The notes under the pieces are model-generated. The model was given only the letters and a program-made list of their open reading frames with translations. It did not search any database and was not told where the DNA came from. A stretch of 64,000 nucleotides of DNA from Ulva prolifera (lineage: Eukaryota; Chlorophyta; Ulvophyceae; Ulvales; Ulvaceae), in NCBI GenBank assembly GCA_023078555.1, contig CM041197.1, positions 8,960,842-9,024,841 on the forward strand, in the 5' to 3' direction. Both the position numbers and the translations under genes were made by a program. Below are positions 10,301 to 22,922 of this stretch, piece by piece (positions within the stretch are counted from its first letter, which is position 1; every line of letters starts with the position of its first letter).

Positions 10301-13300
10301 AGCCATGAACGAGTCTGCCGTGGTCTTGCCCGGCCGGAGGTGGCCGCTGGACATCACCGGCATCCTGCACAGCGCCTGGCTCGCCCAGTGATATGTCATG
10401 TGGAGCGGGGGCACGGGTGTAGGGGATCACCCTTCGGAACACCTCGGAGCCGATTTGCAACCGGAGCCAATGCTGATGCCCTGGACGTTTGGGCAGAGGG
10501 ACTGAAGCCCATGCTGTGTGCTGGGACGATGTGACGTCGACGTCGCACTAGTGGCATCCGGACTCGCGTCCCAGGCTCTACCAGGCCACCAGCGCGGCAG
10601 ACGACATAGACAGGCACAGTGCCCGCACGCGCACGGCCTGATGCAAACAGCAGAGACGCATCCATCCTCAGAGGAGCAAATCTGGGTTGGACTCGTGCAG
10701 CGGCGGGAGCGTACGATTGCGGAGGCGGCACCATGGCCCCGCGGCCTGCAACGTCCTGGTACCCGACACTCGGCTGCGTCCCCCCCTTTTGACCCCCCTC
10801 CCCGGCTCCGCCATCACCTTCATCATCACCATCTACATGTGGTAGCGCGAGCAACGTGCCGCTTGCACGGCTGCGCCAGCTCTTGCGCCCCCGCATCGAA
10901 AATGCACCGGCGTCCGCCACTGACTCCATCAGGCTACCCTCTTCTCCCGCTGCCGCGCCCAGCAGGGCCCCGCCGCCGACCGGCAGCGACATTGGCCGGG
11001 AAGGCACGCCGTGCAGTGGCGCTGCTGGCGGGGGGCCGGAGGTGTGCGCGCGGGGCACTGGCCCACTCGCATCACCCACATGCTCCCCAATCTCATTCCC
11101 AAAGATCTCTCGCGTCACGCTGCCGTGGCCCTGCGCTGAGCGCCCACGCATCGTGCTTGTGAGCGCACCTGCGCTGGTGCCCCCCGGCAGCTCCAGCGTG
11201 CCGCTGCTCGCGCCCTGCTGCACACCCTGCGCACCCGGGTTCCCCGCGCCGCCCTCGCCTCCGCATGGCGGAGGCCCAAATTCCTCATCAAACGCATCCT
11301 CCATCGAGTCCTGCATCGACATCTCTGACAGGCTCTGGTCAGAGAGGTTGCCAGAGTGCACCATGCAAGCCGCCGACGGCCGGGCGTTTCCGCGCCCTGG
11401 TGCAGGATGCTCCGCTCGGCCCCTACGCGGCACGATTGCGGCGGCAGCGGCCGACGTCACCGTGTCTGCGGCGGTAGGGCCGGTCGGGTCCATCATCCCA
11501 ACGTCTGGTGAGGTTCCTCCTCCTCCCTGTGAGAGCCCAGGGGTAGAAGATGCAGATGACGCGGCGGAGGGCTGCCGTGAGAGGCCCCTGGAAGTGCCAC
11601 CGCCGCGGCTGGAGCGTGCGCCAGAAGCCGGCGCCGAGACCGGGGGGAATGGCGGCCGTTCCGCGCCGATCGGCATGGTCTTCGCAGCGCCAGGAACGCC
11701 GCTGCCGTCCGTGCTGCGGCCGCCGCCGGGGGAGAGACGTGGAATGCCGCTGCTGGCCGCGAGACCAGGGCCGTGCGCGCCGCTGCCTGTGCGGCTGTGG
11801 GAGCCGGGCACAGGCAGCTGTCGCCCGGAGAAGCTGCGGCTGCGGCTGGGTGTGGCACCGCTGTGGCCACGGGAGAGGGGAGCTACGGGCACTGAGGCCT
11901 CGGAGGATGGCTCGTAGTCGCTGAAGCCCGAGAGGTCCTGCATGTGCACGCATGGACGATGACATTGTGCAAACTTCCAGAGAATGGCGTATTAATTGAT
12001 GCCACACTCTACAAAGGTGTCACGAACTCCGCAGGCATCCGAGGAGTCAAATCGGCCATGCTCAGTTTTTTCCCACAGCCATCAACACAAACATTGTGGC
12101 TCGAATTGGCAGACACGGCAATGCTGATGACGGGATGGCAACTCAGATGGCAAGCTACACAGCTGCTGTAACTTGGGATGTTGAGACACGATACAGTAAC
12201 AGGAAGTCTATGTACAAGTGGTTCGCTATGTTTCATTCACCGCTGTTTCTGCCATGCTAAGACAGCGACCTTCAGCTGAATATACAGCCGAAGACACAGC
12301 TGAAGTGGCTCAAGACTGCCGCAGATGTCGACCTGCCTTGGTAACGCATCTGGACGCGATGCTTGTAGCACGGCGGCACTGTCGGGCTACTGCAGCACTG
12401 GGGTGTGGAACTCCCCAGGACACACTGCTGAAACAGAGGACATGGCGCTGGAGTTGATCTGCTGTGCAAGGAAAACACGCAGATGACAAAAAGATTGATG
12501 CAGACGTCAGCAGAGATGCTGATCAGCAATGCATGCCGGCGGTAGACATGGTGCACTGCGTCGCTTCAGAGCAGACGTACCTGTTCTAGTACGGTGCTCA
12601 TCGGCCCGGTGTTGCCTGAGTAGCGTGACATGTTGGTCATGCCATCTAGGGCCATCTTGGCTTGCACAATGGTGACAGTCACGGTTCCATGGACGTGTGC
12701 AGTCCGTTTCAGCTTCGTTGGGACAGCCATGTGGAACTTCTGGGGCACATCTGCAATGTTCGGGGCAAACTGGGCCAGGTCCAATGTGGCTTCCCCAAGC
12801 ACAAGTAGCTTGTCCGTTGACGGCCTTTCCGGCTTAGAAGGAACCTGGATGATGACTTGGTATCGTTTTGCTTCGAACTGACCCTCTGCGGTGCGATACA
12901 TGGTCACCACAAAGGAAAGAGTCTCCTGGATGTCACATCTCCCTGCAAGCGATGTACGAAGTCAGCAGAGACTCAACAGCTGCAATTTTGTAGGATTGTA
13001 TGGGTTCGAGAGAAGCCGCTGCTGCGCGAGATCAGTCGCTAGGGCATGTGCGTGCAACATTTGCAGCTAAAGCATACTGGTCAGCGCTTGCGAAGAAGTG
13101 CTGATAACGCGAGGGTATCTGAGCTAGGAGATTTGATGTCTCCAAGTGCGATTGGGTTCTTGTACTTACCTTTGGTCGAGTTGTGCAGGGCTGTGATCTG
13201 TGTCTTCGGAGACCGCTTAAGCGAAGCCCGACAGTGCTTCACCTTACTTGGGAGCCTGCATGCACGCCGTGGACAATGCCGATCTGACCAACTTCTATGT

Positions 13301-13492
13301 TATCACTGCGTTGCATGATCGTGGAGGGGGCACGTGTGAGACCGGCTTTTCCCCATGTCGGTGAACAGGACACATGCAAGCCGAAGGCACATACCCGTCA
13401 ATATAATCCATGTGAAAATCGAATCTGAATTTGCATGCTGCGCTGACTCCTGATCCTCTACGGCGGACAGAATTGGAGAGCCTCCGGAGCAT
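7338..13492 (-). CDS. NT-C2 domain coiled-coil protein, ten exons, about 1112 aa
   Basis: Exons, in order of transcription: 13492-13395, 13255-13170, 12942-12581, 11937-10763, 10364-10148, 10028-9717, 9370-9224, 8885-8664, 8422-7901, 7535-7338. All junctions are GT-AG and phase-consistent; total 3339 bases with stop. Residues about 20-170 fit the N-terminal C2 domain of EEIG1/EHBP1 and plant PMI1-like proteins: FRFDFHMDYIDG, then KHCRASLKRSPK, then QETLSFVVTMYR, then LVLGEATLDLAQFAP. Residues about 183-650 are disordered Ser/Gly/Pro-rich. From about 690 to the end come heptad-rich coiled coils (AERERNRMLTQRL, ERDDALQRLQ, LRQDNDMLRRERDAL), ending in a QQASQ repeat. NT-C2 proteins tie membranes to actin, organelles or endosomes; that role is inferred. 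Least certain are the donors at 10762 and at 9716, where GTGTGT 15 bases downstream also keeps phase. Confidence 0.8.
9150..9186 (+). repeat. 13-bp minisatellite in an intron
   Basis: Nearly three exact units of CAAGAATGCGGCC lie in the intron between the exons at 9370-9224 and 8885-8664 of the minus-strand NT-C2 gene. It has no visible coding role. Confidence 0.8.
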
Positions 13493-15240
13493 GGCTGTAT
13501 CTTACGCAGGCACGGAGATGCTCCAGGAGCCAAGAGATCGATAGATGGCGTCGAATCCGAGAAGCTTGCGATATATTCTCCTTGGATGAACTGAATGGTG
13601 TCCTTGCCTCGAGCAAGCTGTTATTGCAAAGAACAGGCAGACTCAGTAGCATACACGCTTCCGCGGGAACTGGCTAACTTGATCGACAAGAGTCTCTCAA
13701 AAGGATCTTCTTCTGACACTTGCATCAACAGCATTTGCCAATTGTACAACGTCGTCATGTCAAGGACTCTTCCACGCCAAGGACGTGACGTTTTGCGTCA
13801 GGGCTGCCGGACGCTCGTCCGCTGTTGATACGGTTGTTGGCCACGTTCCATTCCTTCCGCAGAATGCTTTCGGGAAACGTGACTTGCATGCCTGCGCAAG
13901 CGAAAGTCGCTCTCTTCACGAAGGTTGTGCAGGCCAAGACATAACTGTGGGCATGTGCATGCACATTCCCGCGCGCGCTACTTACTCACGGCCGAGTTGG
14001 CGAAAACAGTGCATTGCATTCGAGGCCACATGCAGAATTAGTGTCAAATAAGCATCACAGACTAACACGAAGCCCCGCCGGAAAAGTTCTCGGTTGCCGG
14101 TTTGGCAGGTGCATCATCCCCGCTCCTCAGAACGAAAGCAAGTAACCTTTATATACGTATACAAAATGAATCTAGGTACACCTCTGGGTATATACACCTC
14201 TAGGAATATATGGATTGGCACAGAAATATTTTCGTGTCCAGCAGGTGTCCATCATGAGCGATCGAACATGGTCTGCGACGCAATGTATGAGGCGGGCAAA
14301 GCATCTCTGACACAGATCACGTGCCCCAGCGCAAGGCCTACGCAATTTGTGTGATGTGAGTAAAGATTGACTGCAGCCGCGCATGTGCAGCCAGGCAAGG
14401 GAGTGGCAGACAGCGCTACAGTTGGACAGGCTGTCGGTGTCAGAGTGTTGCCGTGCCTGGCACCTCGCTTGCCTCTCTTCATTGTAGCCTCATTGAACGC
14501 ATGCAATGAATCTTGGAACGAGAAAGATTCACCGCGGCTGCGATGGGCATGCCAGAAAATTACAGCCTGCCTTTGTTCAATCCTCTGGCCTCTGGGGTTT
14601 CCTGTACCCAGCTGTACAAGCCTTGACACAGATCTTCGTTGGGGGTGATGCTTAGCACGAAAAAGTCGTAGCGTTTCTGCTTGAAATATGCCTGATTCAC
14701 CGCGGAGATCTGAAGCGCATCGACACCGGCGACACCTGGCTCACTCTTGTTTGGTGGGCGTAAGCGGGCACATAATTTGAAGGTTGTCCTTCGATGGCAG
14801 CAGCATGTTTGTGAAGACGGCGATTGAATGTGACGACGACGCAATGGTATTGCTGGCACGCGGCAGGAGAACGTGTACATCTTCTGTGTGTCCATTAGAG
14901 CACACGCTGACCAGAGAGAGTGAAGCGACGTCGCGAGCGACAATGCTTTGCAGCTGAGCGCTGCATGTTCTAGTTGTTGAGCATCTCGACAGTTGGGAGC
15001 TTGCGAATCTGCCTAGGTCGCGTGACCCACCATGGACACATGTCCGGCGTTTGTGATTGAAGTGCCCCAGCATTGCAGCTGCATCGCCGTGACGCCGCCG
15101 CTCTTTGGCAGACATTATGTATCCTTGTGACCAGGAACAACAGCGACATCAATCTTGCGGTCGCTAGCTGGGCTTCGGTGAACGCCAGCAGTGAGTCCCT
15201 ACAGCCTGATGGACGTTGGCGTGGCGAACTGCTTGGGGTC
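13493..15240. promoter_or_regulatory. Shared upstream region between two divergent genes
   Basis: The NT-C2 gene starts leftwards at 13492 and the sulfotransferase gene rightwards at 15241, so this 1.7 kb should hold both promoters. No TATA box or motif pair stands out. Minus-strand open frames at 14560-15115 have some protein-like stretches (ISAVNQAYFKQKRYDFFVL) but no domain I recognise and no consistent splicing. Confidence 0.3.
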
Positions 15241-16872
15241 ATGTGGGCATATAATAGATTCAGTGACACGGCATATTTTTCACTGCTCATTCTGTGTGTG
15301 GCTCTCTTGACACGATGCCGGAATTCCTCTGCTCAGAATTTGAGCTTCCAGAGCGGAATCAGTCCCGCAGACTCGCGAGCGGTACAAACAATTTACGACA
15401 GGCACCAGGCAGCTCAGGTTGAAGTGGTGGGTAGAATAGGTCCTGAGCCAGATTTGCGAAAGCTAGTTTGTGCTTCAACGTCATTAGCTGGCTTTGCCAC
15501 CAAGAATTCCAGTATTTTCTTGACCCCCACGCTGAAGACAAGGAATGCCTTGTCTGCATTCAAGGACGTTGGTGTTCCCATATACGACACTTGCCAAGTG
15601 CGATCGCGACCATCTTGCGACCTGCTTCCGTACGCTTCATGCCAGGTGTATGGCTTCCACGCACGCTTGGAAGCTCCTGTATGGCTGTCACAATGCGCTA
15701 CCGATGCAACCTTTTCAAACCATGTGGAACAACTTCTACGAACTCGCTTTCCTGTGTCATTGTAGTTCCATGTAGGTGTCTACTTTCATGCGCATAACAA
15801 CCCTCGGCCCTTTGAGCTTGTGACTGTGCAGGTGTGGGTCAGCGACACATGGAAATTCATCTACATGCGCCAACCTAAGTCATCTTCGTCAGCTGTCATC
15901 GGCTCAATCAAGTCCCAGTTGTGCAAGGGCTACTGCCGACGCGGAGACCTGTACCCAGAGACCGATATGAGCTCACTCGCACTGATCTGGGACTCATACT
16001 TTGTGTTCACCTTTGTCAGGAACCCCTGGACCCGTGCACTCAGCGCATACTCCATGTTCAGCCGAGGCGTGCTGCACACGTGCGCTCCTCTTCAGCGTCG
16101 TGCATCGCTTGAGCTCCGACGTGTCTCCCTCCAGCGGCTGCTACCTCTCAGCTCTTGATGTGTATCAACTATGCCCTCGAACGTGGTCCTCAGCCCAGTC
16201 TCCAAAACGTGTCACTCCAAAACTGCATATGTACCGCCATGCATGTACGCATCTATGAACTGCTTGTCTTTTTGGGACAAGTGACGATCACATGAGGCCC
16301 AGGAGACGGGCACCATCAGGCACCTTCCGGAGGTGTGACGATACACACCTGCACCCGCTGCATGTGATCACTCGGGCAGGAACCTCGCTGCCTGCAGGAT
16401 GACCCCAGGAGTACCTCAGATTCCCCCAACGCAGCGCTGCGGCATCGACTTTCTCGAGTTCACGGAGGACGTGTACCGCATGCGCACGATCTGTGAGACA
16501 CGGCAATGCTGCTCCTACGTCAAGCCAATCAAGGCCTTCAAGCCCGGCTTTGTCGATGCCCACATCAGCGACCACGCACACTGCATGTTCCTGCCTAGCG
16601 GTGAGCCCATCGTGGACTACATCGGCGCCTCAGAGGCATTTGACGATGCGTGGGCAGACATTGTCGCCGAAATCAATCGCCGTGTGGGCAGCACGTTTGT
16701 GGCGCGCAAGGCAAAGAAGATGAACAGCAAGGCATCCGGTGGAGCGGGGGCGACTGCAGCAGAGGCAGCCGGCTGCGGGGGGGAGCACGCGCTGCTGTAC
16801 CTCAACGCCACCACGGCCACAAACATTGCACGGCAGTTTGCGCTCGACGTGGTGCACCTCGGATTCGCGTGA
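15241..16872 (+). CDS. Carbohydrate-type sulfotransferase, type II membrane protein, about 359 aa
   Basis: Exons 15241-15597, 15832-16079 and 16398-16872 join in phase (1080 bases). The ATG at 15241 opens MWAYNRFSDTAYFSLLILCVALL, cytoplasmic residues followed by a hydrophobic anchor at about 10-27, as in Golgi type II enzymes. The second exon carries both PAPS-binding signatures: FIYMRQPKSSSSAVI, matching the 5'-phosphosulfate loop, and FTFVRNPWTRALSAY, matching the 3'-phosphate site of the Sulfotransfer_2 (heparan/chondroitin) family. The third has DAHISDHAHCMF and DYIGASEAFDDAW, which fit the family's later conserved block, and ends with a YA.D-like FALDVVHLGFA. It should transfer sulfate from PAPS to a glycan in the Golgi; the acceptor is unknown. 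The Lys in the PKSSSS loop is present. The first donor (GTGCGA) is the weakest junction. Confidence 0.78.
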
Positions 16873-19800
16873 CCCAGCCTGGCAAGAGATGTGCGTGTGG
16901 CAGAAGGTGTGAGAGGCCGTGCCCTGATGATTGACACCCCGACGCGTGGCGAGTGCACCAGCACATCAGGGCCGGGTGGGGGGGAGGATGATCTCAGCAC
17001 GGTCGTCTTTTGCACATGTCCTGGGATCCGGAGGCCACGTTTCGAGGCTGTGGCCCATCACATGCTTCTGCATAGCTTTTTGCTTTTCAAGAGCAATATG
17101 GAATGTGCAAATGATGGTGTTTGCACTTCTGGCAGTTCTCTTGCACTGAATTCTTTCAAATAGGATGCGTTCGGGGCAGGTAGCTTGCTCAATGGGCTGG
17201 CAGGAGTGTCTTATTGGGCCCAACAGAAAGTTTGGAGGTGGATGCGGCCGCGGTGACGACAAATGCTCAATCTCAGATGATGGCACAGCAGCCGTTCAGG
17301 CGCACGCTGGCAATTTCTCTGCGGTGTCAATGTAGTGTGTGTCTTAATGTTTGGGCCTGTGCCCTGAGCAGGTGCTGTTCAGGTATGGGGCCGCGCTCGA
17401 CTTGAACTCGCTCCGATATACAGCAAGCTGCTCTCAAACGCCACTGCCGCACTTCAAGAATGATAGAGGGTGAGTGTCTGGGTGGACGGGTCTCTGATGG
17501 CAATCTGATGATGGCAATTGAACAGGCTGTTGTGGGAGGTAAACAAGAGGCATGTGCACAATTATGTGCGGGTAACAGCACCAGGCGATTGTTGGCCCGG
17601 GGTGGCGACGGGGAAAATGAATGTGCGCCATTGCAGTGCTGGTGTCCGAGGCTGGTGCCAGAGAATTTTTCGCGCTTCCAGTCAAATGTTTCAGAGGAAG
17701 TCATGGTACATTTATGCAGCATGGTTGCTGTTCACAAGAGTTTTTCTGTGGAACAAGGAGATGTCCTGTGCTTGGGTATACATTTTTGAGGAAGAGAAGC
17801 CTGTTCCGTTGAACAAAAATCGGACATGCTTTATCCCTTTTAGGACTGCATGGAGAGACATCTTCATTGTCCGACATGCAGTGCAGCATTTTGCTTAGCC
17901 AGAGTGCCTCTACCTGAACCTGTGTCAATATGTTGGTGGTGTAACATGAGATAATGCATGGTGTAGCATCCGTTTTGACTGATGATTAACGATCACGAGC
18001 TCTGCCTCAAACCATGGTGTGCGCTGACTTGCATGCTGTGGTCCGCGAACTCCGTTTTTCTATACTGGCTGAGCAGTCGACATGCTTGTCCTCATGCACG
18101 TCAGCGACGTATAATCTTGTCTCAAAACACCCTGCTGTCTCACTCGCATCTTTCAATTGCCAACCCAGATCACCGAGAATCATTGATAACCACCACGATT
18201 TGCGTCCCTCAGATATCTATCCCTGCCAGCGGTGCGAGACTATTAATGGGCTAGTTGTCACCTGCTGTGGGGTGGGTGGAGTTTCCACCTATATAGTGAG
18301 CCAGGATAGTCGTCTGATGATGAAAACAGTGCTGTTTGAGTTGTAACAGGCACCACTCTAAGCCTGCATTCGTGAAGCATCAGACAGCTGGCAGTCAATG
18401 AGTGTATTTCGATCAAATAGCGCTTATGCTCATCATACGTTCATATGTTCATGTAACACAGCATCAACCAGTGAACTTTCTACCTCAGTACATCATACGT
18501 CCAATCAGATTAGAACTAACGGTAGCAGCAGGGGCATATGCAGCCCCGCGAAAACAGTTGCACTTGCTTTCCATGGCGAATTATAGAAGCCTGGTCACGC
18601 CGATGCAGTGCAGCCGCGACGCCAGTCCTAGCGACCGCAGACATGAACACTAGACCCCCATCGCATCCAGTTCAAAGAGCAAAGAATATGGAACAAAGAG
18701 TAAGCTTTGAAATTTTCAACTTGTACTTTAGTTCACTAACGTCTGATACGCTAGGGAGCTGGCTAGACGGGACGTTGACGCTGGACAGCACGCCCACGCA
18801 CGCACGGACGACCATGTTGACGCCAACCCCTTATTACGGCTTGCTATACGTAGCTCTATGCAGGCCTTGTGATAGATTCTATCTGCGCGGTGTATGCCGC
18901 AGCGACTGATCGCGGCAAGTAGAAACGTCGTCAACAAGCTACGCCAACTTCTTTAATTATCCAATTGATGACAGCATGGGATCAATATCATGCACCTTGA
19001 CACCTCCATATGAGATAGACAAGCGCCCGGAGTCCGGTGTCAGTTCGCACGAAGAGATGCGCTCAAAGTCATCCCTCGCAATGTTTTTATTCATCGTCCG
19101 TTCGATTGGACTTTTTGGGTACATGTTTGCACGCCTATCTGGAACACATGCAAGTGCGCTGAAGCCGCGTGCAAGGCCTCGTACTGCGCCAAACAAAAGC
19201 GCAAAGCGAATACGCTGCAGTCATTGCGCTTTGAGAGTAAAGGCCTAGGTCTGCAGCGCGAAATGTTATGCGTAGTGTATCTTCCCAAACTGTTAGTGTT
19301 GAGAATGGGTCTATATCGGACCAACAATGCGATAAGTTGCGATAGGTGAACAACACAAGCACAGCCGCGTGCGTGTATATGTTCCACACGCCCGGCCTAA
19401 TGCCTATGCTATACTGCTTTCTAGGCAGCTGTATATACACGCGTCCGTGTATCCAGATCCTATTGTCTCGCCGTCCGGATCTGTCTAGGCATCTCTAGGC
19501 GGTGACACATGCTAGCTTCCAGATGTTTCTAGATGCTGAGTCACAGTCAGGTATCAGTTTTATCAGCGCCACTCAGCATGCACAATTATTCGTTTGAGGC
19601 GGCGTACGCAAGGATATGAGATGACCCATGGCTGACACTCGCTGCTCGCTTGCATGCATCGTGAGTTTACCCGCATGATATTCCAGTGTAGCATGCAGCA
19701 TAATCGACAAGTTTCGAGTTGGACTCCACACACTGGCTATGTGAACTAAGCCCGACATCACTGCCCAAAGTTGCGGTAAGCGCAAGCTTGCTTAGCAATG

Positions 19801-20815
19801 CCTTGGCCAATTCCTCAGCCTGTGATACCGTGGGTCAAGCCCCTGTCGCCCAGGTCGTGGCCATCAGTGCGCTTCTGTCCCTCAGCGCACCATGGCCACG
19901 CCCCACAAAACTACAGAGTGCCCACGCACACAATGGCAGCAATAAGACGATGCCCAAGTCATCGCATACAAATGTGAGATCATTACATTTGCCGTTCACA
20001 GACGGTCATGGGCCGCTAGCAGTGCTGGGTCGGGTCTTTTAAACTTCCCAACCACCTGTTACTGCCCGTGTCTCTGAGTGAGTGTCTCAACGTTGGCAAT
20101 TCTGCTCAATAAGCTTCCCAATTCCACCACATGACATTGTCCCTCGTTGCTGGTTGTCAACCTACAGCTGTACTGGTCGGTTGTGGAGCCAAATGACCGC
20201 AGCAGCGTGTGCACTTTGCAAGCAGGCCATGCCATGGCAATCATCGAACTCATTCCAAAACTACAGCGGCGCAAGCGATGTGTCCTGCTGACCCCCTGCA
20301 GACAGCGAAAACACTCACTTGAACACGTTGGTTTCGGGCACACCCGTTAGCTGATGCAGCAAGGTCCATCGTGTGCCTTGTCCGGCTCCTGCCCTCGGTG
20401 GCGCTCAGGGCATGCCCGCCATCGAAACAGCTTCAGTGTGCTGAAAAAAAAAAAGCAGCGAAAGGGCAACATGCACAACAATACTGAGGCTGCGGTCGAA
20501 ATCTAACCATTCTCGTCAATGCACCCGGCCGGTGTGGAATGTGTCAATCAAGAAGATACTTGGACTTGTTCAGATCATCACAAGTATGAAATTGGATGTA
20601 AATTAGAATGCACCTCAGGACATTGTCTCCTTGTTCCGTCAACACCGGCATACGTGTTGGCAGGTGTCAAACTCAGGCCGCATATGTCCTACTTGCATGC
20701 CAAATCTTCTAAATGAGGCGTAAGTGAAACTGACGCTGCTGCAGCATCGATATTCGTGCACCAGAGTTTCGCGGGTCAGTGACCAGTGGGTGCCTTTCAA
20801 GCAAAGGCACGTCAA
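16873..20815. other. Intergenic, no gene recognised
   Basis: About 3.9 kb of mixed-composition DNA separates the sulfotransferase gene from the SINE-like copy at 20820. Open frames are short, overlap on both strands and carry no motif I know. There is an A12-type run near 20443. Nothing else is supported. Confidence 0.4.
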
Positions 20816-20819
20816 GTTA

Positions 20820-21005
20820 AGTAAACTCAAATTTACTCAGCCGTATTCTGTATGGACATTGACAACTCTGAATTAACGGGACCACATTTGTCGAAGGCTT
20901 GAACTACCTGAAAACCCCCCTCACTGGCAGACGACCCTACGCAACCCACAGGGCCGCCAGCGAGTTGGTCACCCACGGCCGCTTCGACTCCCCATGTGCA
21001 AAGAT
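20820..21005 (-). repeat. SINE-like dispersed element, copy 1
   Basis: Read on the minus strand this copy runs from GGGGAGTCGAAGCGGCCGTG through GTGACCAACTCGCTGGCGG, TTGCGTAGGGTCGTCTG and the CCC-rich centre to a tail with GTTGTCAATGTCC and GAGTAAATTTGAG. The same blocks in the same order occur at 36785-37050 and 38620-38815, and parts at 43690-43760 and 49893-50160. The B-box end is missing here. Confidence 0.65.
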
Positions 21006-22922
21006 CTAGCAGGCATCAGTGGTTGCTCATGCTGACGGGAGAAAGATCGTGCAGTGGCGGTCAGGTTTTGCGCAGCATCTATTGAGCTCCTTTGTTCATT
21101 TTATAGGGTGGAGCTGTGACACACAACACACACTGGTTGTTGCTCACGGTGCTACCTGCCTTGCTTGCTTTGTCCTTGTAACACAATACACACTTGCCGG
21201 GCAGTCAAATTGGCATGCTCGCACACGCCACAGGCGAATCATGTCAGATTATTCCTCTGATGTCTTAGTCGTTGGCAGATGGGCTGTCAGAACACGGGCG
21301 CATATGGAGCACCTGAGCCCATCAGCTTGGTACAAATGGCATTCCAAGGTAGTGAGCAGTGACCATACACAAACGGCCCTTCATTGATCAGCAACGAGCG
21401 CATAGCCATCAAGACGATATATTGTCAACTGTGACATGATTATGCTGTGCTGTGCATCTCAGGACAGCGCTGACGAGCACTGTGCTCGCCCTGTCCAGGT
21501 CCGTGAGTGTTTCAGCACCACGTATTCGGAAGCCATGATCCTGTGACACGAATGATGATGACAGCTTCACACAAGCATCTGATGGCGAGGATGCTTGAAA
21601 GGTGTCAAGGTACTAGAACGAACATACTTCCCTAGGCCACTAAGCAGAAATAGGTGTGCCACATCTTTGATCGAGTTATGGCTGCCTCGTAAAGCAATGC
21701 AGGTAAGGCCGTGTTCCATGGCTTGACCTCTCATACAAAAAATGTCGCAAAAAGCACAGAATACACGTGACATTGAATCTAACATCCGTTTCAAGTCCAT
21801 CTGAATCGGTCGTTCGACGTTTTAGGACGCTACTTGAGAGTTATTTGTTGATCTGTCTCGTGACGGTGATCGTGAACGACCGGGCTCGTGAACCCCTCCG
21901 AGGGGGGTTCACAGTCCCGGATCGCGGTCACGGTCGTGATCGCGGTCACGGCCCATGGTCACGAGACATTGCAGATCGAACCCATCCCGAATCACCGCAG
22001 CGCACCACACAGCAGTAGCATATTGTATACAGTAGGTGTAAGAATGCTTTTGAACAGTTTCTGATTGCTTTGAAGAGTTTTTTTTTTGCGTTCTCGTGGC
22101 TTCGCGATGGCAGTACTAGTGCACTAACCGCCACTGAACACGACCCGCAGCGTGACCAGTCACAGCGCTCGTGACCGCCACCGTGACCGGTCGCCACTGA
22201 ACACGGCCTCAGCACGCAGACTGCAAGATTGAGGACCTCTGACACCAGTCGGGTCCACCCCGCTGTGTTGCAACTGTACCACAGCTGTCGCTGCTTATCA
22301 GTGTGCGCGCACGGGATTACAAGGAACAAGGGCTCGGGGCTAAAACCCCACTCTTCACAAAATCATCCACAGGCGCGCACGTTCGAAGAATTCTGATAAG
22401 GGTTTCGTGTGTCACCACGTTGTCGCATCGACCCTCTGCACAGGCGGAGAAGGAATGGTTTTGACAACACACGACCGCAGCCACGAAGAGCAGGTCATGA
22501 TTGCTACGGTTGTATCGCATGTACTGCTCGCGTGTGCTAGTGCCTGTTGAGATTACATTGCAGGACAGCAACCGCCACCGACGGGCCGTGAACATGTCCA
22601 TGCAGGGAACTTTCGGCGCAAAGGTTGCCGAAATTTGCAGCGTACGTGCGCATCAACAGTGCTACTGCTGTAGACACTTGATCAAGCTGAGCAACGCACA
22701 TTTGATCTAGCTGAAGCGTGGGTTACGTTTTCATTCGATCTGTCGCGACATCCCTGCCAGCACGCCAGCGCATGCATCTGCTCGCGAATGATCATCGGGC
22801 GTGGTCCACCGCAGTGCTCTTGGTCCGCGCTTGACAATACATACATACGGGCATCTGGAACATGATAGTATAACCTTTTTTTTTTCTTTTTGTTGAACGA
22901 GCTGTAGCAGACTGCCTCAGCC
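21006..22922. other. Intergenic with a foldback; upstream region of UDP-glucose dehydrogenase
   Basis: No coding segment is recognised. The notable structure is the foldback at 21855-21967, followed by a GTGACCG-rich stretch to about 22210 that contains CGCCACTGAACACG twice (22129 and 22192). A T-rich run at 22876-22892 lies about 30 bases before the start codon of the next gene. Confidence 0.4.
21855..21967. repeat. Imperfect foldback (113 bp), possible miniature inverted-repeat element
   Basis: The ends GTCTCGTGAC (21855-21864) and GTCACGAGAC (21958-21967) are perfect inverted complements. Inside lie the pairs CCGGG/CCCGG (21880, 21916) and GTGAACCCC/GGGGTTCAC (21888-21896, 21904-21912) around a 7-base loop. 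No target duplication is evident at the edges. Confidence 0.6.

Noticed and set aside
10856-11917. Long plus-strand frame of 353 codons
   Set aside because: It is the antisense shadow of the Ser/Gly/Pro-rich fourth exon of the NT-C2 gene, whose spliced frame has a recognisable domain.
14560-15115. Minus-strand frames as a gene beside the sulfotransferase
   Set aside because: Some stretches look protein-like but no family, start or in-phase splice set could be found.
20443-20453. A-rich run as a retroposon tail
   Set aside because: No matching retroposed body or target duplication was found around it.
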